A DNA stretch of 64,000 nucleotides, taken from positions 62,001-126,000 of the forward strand of contig CAJTJP010000003.1 of NCBI GenBank assembly GCA_910576855.1, given 5' to 3'. Made by a program: the position numbers and the translations under genes. The notes below the pieces were generated by a model. That model was given only the letters and a program-made list of their open reading frames with translations. It was not told where the DNA came from and searched no databases. Source of the stretch: Erysipelotrichales bacterium (GTDB taxonomy: Bacteria > Bacillota_I > Bacilli_A > Erysipelotrichales > Erysipelotrichaceae). The number at the start of each line of letters is the position of its first letter. The first letter of the stretch is position 1. This document shows, piece by piece, positions 1-9,263 of this stretch.

Positions 1-206
1 ATAAACATCGCATAATAGTTTCCGTTATCCTTGCTTACTTTCCAAGTGAGTTCACTTCCATCATTTCCGGTACCGACAATGACCTGATCGCCCTCTAAAA
101 GAACATTTAGATTCGTTGCCGCACTTATTGTTTTATTTAATCCGAAAAATCCGACAGATGCAAGACATATGACTGAAGCACCCGCGATCAAAAATTTTTT
201 CCACAT
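1..206 (-). CDS. 5' end of a giant surface protein gene (cut by window edge)
   Basis: Only the first 68 codons are visible, starting at the ATG at 204-206 (protein begins MWKKFLIAGAS) after a GGAAGGGG ribosome binding site. The 206 nt are identical to 54490-54695, the start of the 1729-residue surface protein at the other end of the window. The visible part holds a signal peptide (lysines, then a hydrophobic core ending near AATNL) and the beginning of the head domain. The upstream leader is repeat copy 1. The gene follows the 2007-residue surface gene, mirroring the gene pair at 49.5-61.2 kb. The rest of the gene cannot be judged from here. Confidence 0.9.
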   Translation of the reverse strand, partial: MWKKFLIAGASVICLASVGFFGLNKTISAATNLNVLLEGDQVIVGTGNDGSELTWKVSKDNGNYYAMF

Positions 207-414
207 AGCTGTTCCCCTTCCTTTCCTCAATGTCTACAAAGGTAGACTTTAAGAAATAGCGGGAAAACAGCTAAAATCGTATGTTTTATAAACAAAAAAC
301 ATGCATTTCTGTATCAGAAGTGCATGTCTATAATTGTCTGCTTTAAGAGATTTAAATACAATTAATTGTATGTTTTTTTATTTTTTTACACAGAACAGTA
401 AGAATCATATTATA
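207..414 (-). promoter_or_regulatory. Surface-gene leader copy 1: promoter, leader hairpin, palindrome
   Basis: Reading toward the gene at 206: a TATAAT -10 box at 409-414 with a conserved GAACAAA-like element at the -35 position, about 195 nt of leader, and a hairpin at 299-327 (ACATGCA / TGCATGT with inner TTCTG / CAGAA pairing) followed by six T on the transcript strand (294-299). Next is the perfect palindrome GTCTAC-AAAG-GTAGAC at 232-247, then the ribosome binding site. The hairpin looks like an intrinsic terminator ahead of the coding sequence, so attenuation is inferred. The same arrangement recurs at 6560, 54696 and 61155. Confidence 0.75.
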
Positions 415-492
415 GAGTACACTTAATTCGTTTTTGTTCGTATCAGATTTCTTTTTTGTGTACATTTATTATATCATGTCTTTCACAATTAG

Positions 493-524
493 AAAAAGAG
501 TAAAGTCTTTTATGTACTTTACTC
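493..524 (-). terminator. Intrinsic terminator of the 2007-residue surface gene
   Basis: Stem GAGTAAAGT (498-506) / ACTTTACTC (516-524), followed on the minus strand by TTTTT. It lies just downstream of the stop at 536. The right-hand paralogue has an equivalent hairpin at 54983-55014. Confidence 0.85.
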
Positions 525-535
525 CTTATAATACC

Positions 536-3500
536 TTATTCTTCTTTGTGTTTGTATGCAAGAAGGAATAGTAAACTTACGGATAACAGACTGATTCCTA
601 TATAAATCATGATATTTGTATTATCTCCTGTACTTGCTCCGCCCATGCTTGTCGCAGGATTGTATTGTCCCTTGACTGAGGTGTCATTGCCGGTGTTGTC
701 AGGATCATCTTTGGGTTGATCAGTATCGTCCGGTTGATTGAAATCCATCGTATCATATGGTATATCTCCGTCTACATTCTTACCCGGCTTCCATTCCGTG
801 ATTTTTTTTATGTTTTCATCAGGTTTCCCATCTCCGTCATTGTCGACATTCACATCGGGCTTGCCGTCTCCCGTACTGTCGATGTCAATATCAGGAATAC
901 CATCGCCGTCCAAATCAATATTGATATCAGGCTCTCCGTCACCGTCCAAGTCAAGGTTGACATCCGGTCGTCCATCTCCGTCCGTATCGATATTCAGCTC
1001 AGGCTTGATATCCTTACCGATACTGTCATAAGTAAACTTGCCTGATTTGTAATCCTTCTTTGGCTTCCATTCATGGATTTCTACAATATTGACACTTGGT
1101 GTTTCTCCATCCTTTGAGATATTGATATGCGGTTTAAAGTCTCCTTTATTATCGATGTTGATATTAGGGATTCCGTCGTTATCTGTATCTACATTGATTA
1201 CTGCTTTCACACTTGTTCCCGTACAGTATTCCTCTAAGATTCCGTTATCAACATCTTGTTTCACACACTTCGACGGCTTCCAATCAGATTTCTTTAATAT
1301 TACTAGGTTAAGATCGGGCTTCCCGTCTTTGTCTGTATCGATATTCAAGTCAGGTTTTCCGTCTCCGTCACTATCGATATTTAAATCCGGAATACCGTCA
1401 TTATTTCTGTCCCCGTTGATTACGATCCATTTACTTTCATCATTTGGGTCTTTCCATTTGATATTGAGATCGGGACATCCATCTCCGTCAGGATCATTGA
1501 AGTCAGGATTTCCGTCGCCGTCTACATCATAATCGATTTTCTTTACATTTAAATCAGAACATTTTTCGCTTGATTCATTTGTCGCATTATCTACTGTTGT
1601 AGCGCATACTCGATAGTTTCCGATATTATTGATCTTGAAGCTCAATATCTTATTGGTTCCCGGTGCTGCCGTATCCTCTTGGATCGGTGTTGTGCTTGTC
1701 ATCATGCCTTCGCTGTCTAATTCGTATACTCGATAGCTGACTTCTTTGATACCACTCACTTTCACTGTCTTTCCGCTTTGCGGCTGCGGATCATCGGTTT
1801 TGATTTCTACCTTTACTCCGGGTTTGAAGTAATGACCTAGCGTAATCTCATTCAATAAGTTTGATAATCCGTCATCATTTACAGGATAGCCTGTGATGCT
1901 TACTACCTTTGGATTCGTCATATCGATCTTGACATGGTCCTCGATCTTTTCACTGATCGCTCCCTTATGTGTGCTTGTGCCGTTCGGATCGATTCTGAAA
2001 TAGATATCTGTTTCATTGTCATCCTCTTTCGTTACGCTAAAGCGCTGTTTATCCGCATTTGTAAATGTATTCGTATTTGAGATTTGATCGTATGTTCCCG
2101 CATCAGCACTTGCATTCACTTCATCGATCACTACATCTACGATATAGTTGTGCCAAATCTCTGAGGATACGATATCTCCGCTTGGATTCTCTAAATGATA
2201 CCAGTTGTTACTTGGTTCATCCTGTTTGATCGTCAATGTTCCTGATTCTATCTTGATATCATAGTGCTCTGTATTTCCGCTTAATTCCTTTTCTGCATAC
2301 TTCCCTGTGATATCATAGCTTCCCTTTGTTTTCGTATCCTTGATCGATGTCCCGTTTTTCTTTGCGCTCGTATTCTTCGGAATCGGGAAATCTGCGATAC
2401 TGTCATCGAACGCAAACGCACTTGCGCTTGGTTCTTTGAATTTATATGTCGGGAATGCTTCTCCCACGTAGATTTCCTCATCCTCATAGGTCAAGGTGAT
2501 CGACTTTTTCTTTACTGTGATCGTTACCTCTCCGTAGTCTCCTCCGATCGCATTACAGTCATCCGTTTTCGGATCGAACGGTTCGCTTGTCTGACATACT
2601 TTGATCGTCACCTGTCCGCTTCCTACTGCCTTGATCTCATCTCTTTCCTTATCATTGATTGCGGTACTGTCTAGTTCTAGGATATCCGTATCGTCGACAT
2701 AGAAATAGGCAGGGATTCCTTTTTTATAGCCGCTGATGATCTTCGCTGTCTTGTTTTCATCGCCGTAGCTCATCGGTTCTGCATAAAGCTGTAGGGTTGT
2801 CGGTGGTTTCTCACTCACCTCTAATTGTGTGGTAACCTCTTTACTGTTATAATTTCGATCCTCAGGGGCTGTCGCCGTTAATGTGATCGTTCCTGCCTTG
2901 CCCGTTGTCTTGAAGCTTTGGTCCTCTCCTTCAATCGGCGGCTGTATCTCTGCGATCGTATCATCACTGCTTCTTAACAGCACATCTCCCTCAGACAGCT
3001 TATTATTATATGCAGGTGTTATCGTTGCGACTGTTTTGCCGATCGTCCATTTCGGTGTATTCACAAATGCGAAGTTATCTTGATCTGCCTTTTCGATGAC
3101 TACTTTTGCGTAGATACATTGTGCTGCATAGCCGTCATGCGCTTCCATACATGCCTTTACATAAGCTTCTCCGCCGTTACTGTAATCACCATCGGGATCA
3201 CTCGCATTCTCGATATTGAAATGATTCAGATTATTATGCTCAATCACATCTTCGGCAATATCGATTGTCGGTTCATCTACTTGCATCACTTCACTGTATG
3301 TGGAATCAAAGTTCGCTTTTACATCAATCGTTCCGTCCTTTGCATACGTTGCCGTATAGACAGGTACATTAATCTTTCCGAAGGTCGCTGTTTTTGCCAG
3401 CTTCGTTCCTCTGATCGGATCCACAAAGTAATAATCTGCATCTGCATTCTCTATCACTATAATGATATCAACCGTTCTCGTATTCTTATTACTATCTGTC

Positions 3501-6500
3501 ACATCTACTTGGATGTAATACTTATTGCCTGTTCCGTGATTGTTTAGATCATCTGCCGTAATATTTTGATTCAACAGAATATATCCTGTTGACGATACAG
3601 TAAACAGATTCGCATCCGCATTCTTACTTCCTGTTTCCTTACTCTTAGCAAATGTACTGCTTGATACACTCACCTGTGCCACTGTCGCATCTCTTTTGGC
3701 AGTTCCGCCGTTTGGTATTGTGCTTGAATATAATGCTTTCTTTAATGTAGTATCTGCTTTATACGTCACATTCTCTGTTCCGCCATCTTCAATGCTTCCT
3801 GTCACTTCAATATTACCCGGTACATAGATCTGAATCACTCTGCCTGTTTCTGTGGTCGCTGTTTCATAATTATCATCACCACTTAAGGTTCCGGTCAGTG
3901 TAGCACTTCCTGCATTGTCCTTATTGCCTGTAGGACATACTTCTCCCTTCGCATTAATGGTAAACGGCGCATTCGCTGAGGTATTGCTTGAAGTGTACTG
4001 AATGACTTCATCTTTTTTGTGATACTCCGAAGTGATTTCTGCCGGCACTGCAGTACATGCACCGCCTACAGGCAGTTTTAACAGCTTCGTATCAGAAAAT
4101 GCGATTGTCTGTGGATATTTTTTCACATTCACAATCAATTCGGTATCTACACCTGTGGTACCGTAAATTCCCCCGGTGATATGGGCTTTGATCTTCACCT
4201 TGTTTTTCGTCGTATCATCACTTGCCTTTTTCACTGTAGCTTGAACTGTACTTGAACCTGAAATACTCAATACATCATTGGGATTCGGTTCTAACGTATA
4301 TGTGATTACTGTATTTTTCAAAGTATCTGTCTTTGTTTCAATCAGTTTGGTATTGAACACACCGCCGTTATTTGGTTCACCGCTTGGATCATACGTTATC
4401 TCATAGATATTGGAAGGAAGTGCTTTGCCCGGATCCTTTGGATTCTCCCAGCCCACTCCTTCTAATTCGGCCGCACTGATTGTAATTGTCTTTTTTATTG
4501 TTGTAGACATCTTTGTTGGAGAGGTATTATCCTTTACTTCAATTTCTATATCATAATCACCGGGAGTAAGACCGCTCGTCCCTACCCCGCGATTTACATA
4601 TACATTACCGTTATTGTCGATGTAGAAAGAACCGTTATTTCCTTTCCCACTCGGTAACGAATACGTATAAGGAATTACACCTCCGCTTACATCCACATAT
4701 CCGATCCGATTTCCCTGTACATAGCTTGTCGGTGGTTTCGCTTCTGTCGTACCTGCCTTAATATTTGTTTTAGTTTCCACATAATTCGCTGTTAATCCTA
4801 ACTGTAAAACGATTGTCTTTGTCGTAATCGCTTCTTTATAATTATCACTTTCCGGTATCTTTGCCTGAATCACAATACTTCCTGTCGCATTCGCCGCAAA
4901 CACAATATCCGCATTATCTCCTGCACCGGCTGAAGTAAACGGTAATCCGCTTTGAATGATATTACTGCTTCCCGATACAAAGGAGTATTCAATATCGATG
5001 TCGTCACCACTACTATCACCATTCGTATGCGTCGCATGTTCACTATGTGTTACCGTATTCGTAGGATCACCTGCCACATACGTAGTTGCCTTATCATCTT
5101 GATCAAAGGTTATTGTAGGGGTTGCCTTCTCAACATCAAAAGAAGTACAAACTTTTTCCGTTGGATTTCCTGCTTTATCCACCGGATACCCATTATCATC
5201 AACTGCAGTAATACAGAATTTATAAGTACCTGCTTTTAAGCCGCCGTTGACTAAATCAGGCGCTCCGTTTTTTATCCTTACATTTAACGGTGTACTACTT
5301 GAAGCGTTATTAACGTCTAAGCCTTCAATTTCAAAGTTTTTATAACTGTTATCTCCATCACCGATGATTTCATAAACCAGCGGAGTAACACCTAACGGAT
5401 TCGCTGTAACCTTACCTACAATTTGTCCTTCATCTACATTCTTACTGAATTCATATTCTTTTCCTATACTCGCACCGCTTTGCGGTGTTTTGGTATAGGT
5501 TATTTTATGAGCATCCTTGATAATCTCTAAATCTGAGAAACTTGAAATCGCAGAACTTGCCAAAGGACGGTCTGTAGATGGATTAATTTCTTCATTTATA
5601 ATAGCTACTTTATATTTTCCAACCGGTATTCCGCTTAAATCAAGTGATAAATACTTACCTGACATAGGTCCTGTCGAACGATAATATTTTATTTCCGAAC
5701 CGCTGTTGTCATACAATAATACACCTACTGCACCTGCCCCTGTAACAGAAGCTTCTAAATTAACAGTACTGTTTAAAATAGTTTTACTGATCACTTTATC
5801 ATTGTAAATACTTCTGATATTCATTAAATTCGCATTCATAGCGGATGATTGGATCCTGATTCTGGTGATCGGCGATTCCACTTCATCACTGCAAATCCCT
5901 TTTTGAATCTGATAGCGATGCCAGCTGCCGTCCTGAAATGCAGGTGCTGCCGCAAACACAACCTTTGCCTGAGTCAAATAAGTAAAAGGACGAATAGATG
6001 CTCTTTGATCGGCAGCATTTAAGGCAATTACCATTAAATTAGTTCCGTAGCTTTTGCCTGTCGCATTATCAATTAGATTATGCGCTTTATGTCCTTCCCC
6101 ATAACCAAGATGTGCAACATTATACAATGTAGTATTGCCACTGATTTTAACATCATTATCAACCCAATAATATGCACCGCCTCGATAAGACGCATCATTG
6201 GCGGATACATTGGAAAGATCATCCAATGTCGGAAGTCCCGGCAATTTATTACACGCTGATGTCTCCAACGTATTTAAAGATACCTTTGCGCCTTCGTCTC
6301 TGACATATCCACGGTTTAGTCCGGTAACTTCTACACCATATTGAAAAGAACGTGTTGCTAACAGCGTATACTGACCTCCACTGTTGCCGCCTACATCCCA
6401 AACCATTCCGTTATTACCGTCATGTTCACCAAAAACAATTTTTGTTCCTATGTCTAACTTAAACACAGAGGCAGCGCTCAATTTATCAGCAAAATACGAG

Positions 6501-6559
6501 TATCCGACTGAGATACCCCCGATCAGTGCTAACATCATAACCGCAATTTTCTTCCACAT
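536..6559 (-). CDS. Giant sortase-anchored-type surface protein, 2007 aa
   Basis: Secreted, probably wall-anchored, repeat-built protein. It starts MWKK with a signal peptide (residues 1-28). The head (about 30-260) resembles DUF6273-like domains in its opening (an FGEHDGNNGMVWDV stretch) and its closing (IRPFTYLTQAKVVF); that match is by eye. Cadherin-like and MBG/Ig-like beta repeats follow to about 1660. Residues about 1668-1935 form a stalk of 12-residue units of the type NIDxDGDGxPD, rich in Asp and likely to bind calcium. The C-terminus has NPATSMGGASTGD, a hydrophobic helix and a KHKEE tail, which is a sortase-signal layout without canonical LPXTG. From about residue 480 to the end it is nearly identical to the 2042-residue protein at 55026-61154, while the heads differ. 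ATG start with an AAGGAAGGG ribosome binding site. Function is unknown; adhesion or host contact is a guess. Confidence 0.9.
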   Translation of the reverse strand: MWKKIAVMMLALIGGISVGYSYFADKLSAASVFKLDIGTKIVFGEHDGNNGMVWDVGGNSGGQYTLLATRSFQYGVEVTGLNRGYVRDEGAKVSLNTLETSACNKLPGLPTLDDLSNVSANDASYRGGAYYWVDNDVKISGNTTLYNVAHLGYGEGHKAHNLIDNATGKSYGTNLMVIALNAADQRASIRPFTYLTQAKVVFAAAPAFQDGSWHRYQIQKGICSDEVESPITRIRIQSSAMNANLMNIRSIYNDKVISKTILNSTVNLEASVTGAGAVGVLLYDNSGSEIKYYRSTGPMSGKYLSLDLSGIPVGKYKVAIINEEINPSTDRPLASSAISSFSDLEIIKDAHKITYTKTPQSGASIGKEYEFSKNVDEGQIVGKVTANPLGVTPLVYEIIGDGDNSYKNFEIEGLDVNNASSSTPLNVRIKNGAPDLVNGGLKAGTYKFCITAVDDNGYPVDKAGNPTEKVCTSFDVEKATPTITFDQDDKATTYVAGDPTNTVTHSEHATHTNGDSSGDDIDIEYSFVSGSSNIIQSGLPFTSAGAGDNADIVFAANATGSIVIQAKIPESDNYKEAITTKTIVLQLGLTANYVETKTNIKAGTTEAKPPTSYVQGNRIGYVDVSGGVIPYTYSLPSGKGNNGSFYIDNNGNVYVNRGVGTSGLTPGDYDIEIEVKDNTSPTKMSTTIKKTITISAAELEGVGWENPKDPGKALPSNIYEITYDPSGEPNNGGVFNTKLIETKTDTLKNTVITYTLEPNPNDVLSISGSSTVQATVKKASDDTTKNKVKIKAHITGGIYGTTGVDTELIVNVKKYPQTIAFSDTKLLKLPVGGACTAVPAEITSEYHKKDEVIQYTSSNTSANAPFTINAKGEVCPTGNKDNAGSATLTGTLSGDDNYETATTETGRVIQIYVPGNIEVTGSIEDGGTENVTYKADTTLKKALYSSTIPNGGTAKRDATVAQVSVSSSTFAKSKETGSKNADANLFTVSSTGYILLNQNITADDLNNHGTGNKYYIQVDVTDSNKNTRTVDIIIVIENADADYYFVDPIRGTKLAKTATFGKINVPVYTATYAKDGTIDVKANFDSTYSEVMQVDEPTIDIAEDVIEHNNLNHFNIENASDPDGDYSNGGEAYVKACMEAHDGYAAQCIYAKVVIEKADQDNFAFVNTPKWTIGKTVATITPAYNNKLSEGDVLLRSSDDTIAEIQPPIEGEDQSFKTTGKAGTITLTATAPEDRNYNSKEVTTQLEVSEKPPTTLQLYAEPMSYGDENKTAKIISGYKKGIPAYFYVDDTDILELDSTAINDKERDEIKAVGSGQVTIKVCQTSEPFDPKTDDCNAIGGDYGEVTITVKKKSITLTYEDEEIYVGEAFPTYKFKEPSASAFAFDDSIADFPIPKNTSAKKNGTSIKDTKTKGSYDITGKYAEKELSGNTEHYDIKIESGTLTIKQDEPSNNWYHLENPSGDIVSSEIWHNYIVDVVIDEVNASADAGTYDQISNTNTFTNADKQRFSVTKEDDNETDIYFRIDPNGTSTHKGAISEKIEDHVKIDMTNPKVVSITGYPVNDDGLSNLLNEITLGHYFKPGVKVEIKTDDPQPQSGKTVKVSGIKEVSYRVYELDSEGMMTSTTPIQEDTAAPGTNKILSFKINNIGNYRVCATTVDNATNESSEKCSDLNVKKIDYDVDGDGNPDFNDPDGDGCPDLNIKWKDPNDESKWIVINGDRNNDGIPDLNIDSDGDGKPDLNIDTDKDGKPDLNLVILKKSDWKPSKCVKQDVDNGILEEYCTGTSVKAVINVDTDNDGIPNINIDNKGDFKPHINISKDGETPSVNIVEIHEWKPKKDYKSGKFTYDSIGKDIKPELNIDTDGDGRPDVNLDLDGDGEPDINIDLDGDGIPDIDIDSTGDGKPDVNVDNDGDGKPDENIKKITEWKPGKNVDGDIPYDTMDFNQPDDTDQPKDDPDNTGNDTSVKGQYNPATSMGGASTGDNTNIMIYIGISLLSVSLLFLLAYKHKEE

Positions 6560-6767
6560 ACTTCTATTTCCCTTCCTTCGTTATGTCTACAAAGGTAGAC
6601 TTTAAGAAATAGCGGGAAAACAGCTAAAAGCGTATGTTTTATAAACAAAAAACATGCATTTCTGTATCAGAAGTGCATGTCTATAATTGTCTGCTTTAAG
6701 AGATTTAAATACAATTAATTGTATGTTTTTTTTATTTTTTACGCAGAACAGTAAAACTCATATTATA
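6560..6767 (-). promoter_or_regulatory. Surface-gene leader copy 2
   Basis: TATAAT -10 at 6762-6767, leader hairpin at 6652-6680 (ACATGCA / TGCATGT arms) followed on the transcript by a T run, perfect palindrome GTCTAC-AAAG-GTAGAC at 6585-6600, then AAGGAAGGG and the ATG at 6559. It is almost identical to copy 1 and more diverged from the copies at 54696 and 61155. Confidence 0.75.
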
Positions 6768-6860
6768 GAGTATGTTTCGTCCTCATTTGTTCGTATCAAC
6801 ATGAATATTTATCAAATTTATTTCATCCCTTATGATTTTATCCTTTTTATAATTGTATAA

Positions 6861-6890
6861 AAGATAAAACAGCAGTTTCAACTGCTGTTT
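6861..6890 (-). terminator. Intrinsic terminator after the TPR-like gene
   Basis: Inverted repeat AAACAGCAGTT-TC-AACTGCTGTTT at 6867-6890, followed on the minus strand by TTTTATC. It overlaps the stop codon of the gene at 6889-7740 and separates it from the surface-gene promoter. Confidence 0.75.
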
Positions 6891-7740
6891 AAACAGACGC
6901 TTCTTCCTTATTCTTTTCCTTTACCATAAAGGTCGGTAAATATTCAAGCGCATTAGTTACCTTCTGCAATATCGCATAACAATAGGCAGCTTCCTCATTG
7001 CTTCCCGGTGCCAAGCGCTTTTGAATGGTTGCTGTATTCATACGCTCATATGACATGACCTCATATAAATAGCGATTATATTCCAATAACGGTCTAAGCA
7101 AGACCTTTGCCTCTGACAAAAGCTGTTTCTTATAATAATATAAGAAGTTCGCATACAAGGTAAATGTATCCTGTTTCGGATAGCGTTCATATAACTGCTT
7201 AAATTTTTCATACTCCTCAAAATATAAAAATCCGGCATATAAATAATAGCGTACACCAAATACATCCGATGGATTCAAAGATAAGATTTCTTGAAACTGT
7301 GCCTGTGAACGTCGCATATATCCAACCTCATAAAGAGCACACGCATAGGCAAATTTCATATGGAAAAATACTCGTGCATCATCTAATTCATAGAAATCAC
7401 TGACAGGCTGTTGAAAATATTCTCTGCCTAAGCTCATTGTTGCCAATTCCATGCCTTCCTTATATACCTTTAAGGTTTCAAACATATCATCACAATAAAG
7501 TCCCATTGCCAAATAGGCCTCAATACATTCACGACATATCAAAAGCGCCTGATGAGCGATATATTTCTTTTTCTGCCAACCGCGATATTGGCGCATTTCC
7601 TTCAGCTTCATCAAGGCATCCTCATAGGCCTGTGATTTACTGTAGGAAGCATGATAGCTGTCCTTCAGAAAGGCATCCAATGACATTTGATAGGTTACAC
7701 CGAGTGAGGCAGTATCCCATTCCTTTTTATTATTCATCAT
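6889..7740 (-). CDS. Helical repeat (TPR-like) cytoplasmic protein, 283 aa
   Basis: No signal peptide or membrane segment. The sequence is rich in Tyr, Glu, Leu and Ala, with paired amphipathic helices such as the stretch around residues 130-200 (FAYACALYEVGYMRRSQAQF and following), typical of tetratricopeptide repeats. I do not recognise a named family. The ATG overlaps the TGA of the upstream CpXC gene (7737-7740), so the two are translationally coupled and probably work together. Two ATG codons sit in tandem at 7740 and 7737; the first is used here. Confidence 0.75.
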   Translation of the reverse strand: MMNNKKEWDTASLGVTYQMSLDAFLKDSYHASYSKSQAYEDALMKLKEMRQYRGWQKKKYIAHQALLICRECIEAYLAMGLYCDDMFETLKVYKEGMELATMSLGREYFQQPVSDFYELDDARVFFHMKFAYACALYEVGYMRRSQAQFQEILSLNPSDVFGVRYYLYAGFLYFEEYEKFKQLYERYPKQDTFTLYANFLYYYKKQLLSEAKVLLRPLLEYNRYLYEVMSYERMNTATIQKRLAPGSNEEAAYCYAILQKVTNALEYLPTFMVKEKNKEEASV

Positions 7741-8267
7741 CGATCCCTTCCCTTCTGTTTAATTTGTTCATACGCAGTATATGGCACTGCTTTATATTCC
7801 TCATGATTTTTATATCGGCAGGTAAACCAAAGCATTTGATTTTCATAATCATAATCATGATAAATAACTTCTTGGATTTCATTGTCCTGTTTCTTTAGCT
7901 GCTTCTTTAACAGCTCTATTAATTCAATCGCCAGCCGATCCTCTGCTGCCTTTACAGCTTCACTTAACTGCTGCGGATTCTTTACTGTATATAGCTGAGA
8001 ATCAGGAAGCTGCTCTCTTAAAGTGTTTATCGTTTTATCACTTAAAGACATTGCGATCAATAGTCTGCGTTCACTGTCATGGTATAAAAAGCTGTGGATA
8101 AAGGAAACAATGCTGTGACAACGAGGGCATTCATAAGTAAACATCGTCCCTTGTAAAATCCGTTCCTTTAATGTCGGTTCAAGCTGAGGCTTAACGAGTG
8201 TATGACTTTTCACATGAGTGTGATAAGCACAACCTCTGCAAGTTATTTCAACAAGGATATGTCGCAC
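7737..8267 (-). CDS. CpXC-type zinc-ribbon protein, 176 aa
   Basis: The N-terminus carries two Cys-x2-Cys pairs, CRGC near residues 10-13 and CPRC near residues 55-58, framing a short beta domain. This fits the CpXC domain family of uncharacterised small zinc-ribbon proteins. The C-terminal half is helical and charged, with no membrane segment. It is the first gene of a two-gene unit with the TPR-like gene, with a 4-nt overlap. Role unknown. Confidence 0.8.
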   Translation of the reverse strand: MRHILVEITCRGCAYHTHVKSHTLVKPQLEPTLKERILQGTMFTYECPRCHSIVSFIHSFLYHDSERRLLIAMSLSDKTINTLREQLPDSQLYTVKNPQQLSEAVKAAEDRLAIELIELLKKQLKKQDNEIQEVIYHDYDYENQMLWFTCRYKNHEEYKAVPYTAYEQIKQKGRDR

Positions 8268-8304
8268 ATGGATTCCTCCCTACAGTTTGTAATATTATAC
8301 TACA

Positions 8305-8335
8305 AAAAACGCTTACTTAAAAGTCATAAGTAAGC
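8305..8335 (-). terminator. Intrinsic terminator
   Basis: Stem GCTTACTT (8311-8318) / AAGTAAGC (8328-8335), followed on the minus strand by a G and then TTTTTT. It lies between the gene at 8457 and the CpXC gene. A second hairpin nearer the 8457 stop is at 8418-8441 (ACAGGG / CCCTGT). Confidence 0.7.
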
Positions 8336-8345
8336 ATAACTATCA

Positions 8346-8373
8346 GCTTAGTTTCAATGGCTTAGTTTCAATA
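8346..8373. repeat. Two tandem 14-nt repeats
   Basis: GCTTAGTTTCAATG is followed at once by GCTTAGTTTCAATA, in the gap between two terminator-like hairpins. No function is evident; it is probably a small replication-slippage duplication. Confidence 0.6.
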
Positions 8374-8456
8374 TGAGCCAAATGAGTTTTATATAAAACA
8401 AGCATTTAAAGTAAAGCACAGGGGAAAACATTCTTTCCCTGTAACTGAATCAATCT

Positions 8457-9149
8457 TTAAGTTCTTTTTTTGCGCGGCTTCTTTTGCGGGAGTTGACAGC
8501 CCATTTCCTGAAGTGCGGTTATTTCCTTTACTATATCATCATAATAAAGATCATGCGGCTGTAATACATCCTTAGCCGCGTCAAACCATAAAATCGCTTC
8601 CTCATATGCACCCAAGCGCTTTTTTTGGATGGCAATCAGATAAGCACATGTCCCTAGAGGAAAACCATAGTAATCCTTATTATCTAATGCCGTAATGATT
8701 TCATCACACAAATCATTGCGCTGATACAACAATATATCGCGTGTCCAATCACAATAGCGAATCATCTTATCATTCTCACACTGATAAATCCGTTCAAGCA
8801 ATTCAAGCGCTTCATCATAATTACCTTGAGCGAGAAAGGTATGATAATACAGTGCCAAATATTGTTCTTCATCAGCTTTTTCATAGCTTTTTTTCATCAT
8901 TTCTCGTAGATGTGAAATCAATGCGGTTTCATCTTTGGACAAATAATAAACACGTGCTTTATATAAATCACGTAAATAATCACTGAGCAACCGCTTTGCC
9001 TGTGATTTATTCAACAGTCTTTGTACCGCTTGATAATCTTCCTGCTGCAACGCATTATTTAGGCTTTTCAAAAAAACAATCCGCAACAATAGATACGTTA
9101 AGCCGAGGAGAAACAGAATACATATAATAATTAGTGTTATGGGATTCAT
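8457..9149 (-). CDS. Membrane-anchored TPR-like protein, 230 aa
   Basis: A single N-terminal membrane helix (residues about 4-28, LIIICILFLLGLTYLLLRIV) is followed by a soluble helical domain of TPR-like pairs (e.g. LYYHTFLAQGNYDEALELLE near residues 100-120), and a very basic tail (KKPRKKRT). The soluble part is predicted to face the cytoplasm. No named family recognised. It is monocistronic, with hairpins on both sides. The ribosome binding site (GGCGGT) is weak. Confidence 0.75.
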   Translation of the reverse strand: MNPITLIIICILFLLGLTYLLLRIVFLKSLNNALQQEDYQAVQRLLNKSQAKRLLSDYLRDLYKARVYYLSKDETALISHLREMMKKSYEKADEEQYLALYYHTFLAQGNYDEALELLERIYQCENDKMIRYCDWTRDILLYQRNDLCDEIITALDNKDYYGFPLGTCAYLIAIQKKRLGAYEEAILWFDAAKDVLQPHDLYYDDIVKEITALQEMGCQLPQKKPRKKRT

Positions 9150-9185
9150 AAATATACCGCCGTTCTATATTACTTATATTAAGGA

Positions 9186-9215
9186 AAAGCGCTGCTGCTT
9201 GCACAACAACGCTTT
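9186..9215 (-). terminator. Terminator of the PTS IIB-IIC-IID operon
   Basis: On the minus strand a GCGTTGTTG / CAGCAGCGC stem (with G-U pairs) is followed by TTTT. A second, AT-rich hairpin (AGATGAT / ATCATCT) lies at about 9226-9250, directly after the IID stop. Confidence 0.7.
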
Positions 9216-9263
9216 ATTATTCAGAAAGATGATAGAGAGAAAATCATCTATTGTCTGTGTATC

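Noticed and set aside
716-1532. Long plus-strand open frames opposite the stalk repeats (also at 49591-50505 and 55120-56025)
   Set aside because: They are the complement of the 12-residue Asp-rich repeats; periodic codons keep the opposite strand open. No ribosome binding sites, and the Ser/Pro/Gly products are not protein-like.
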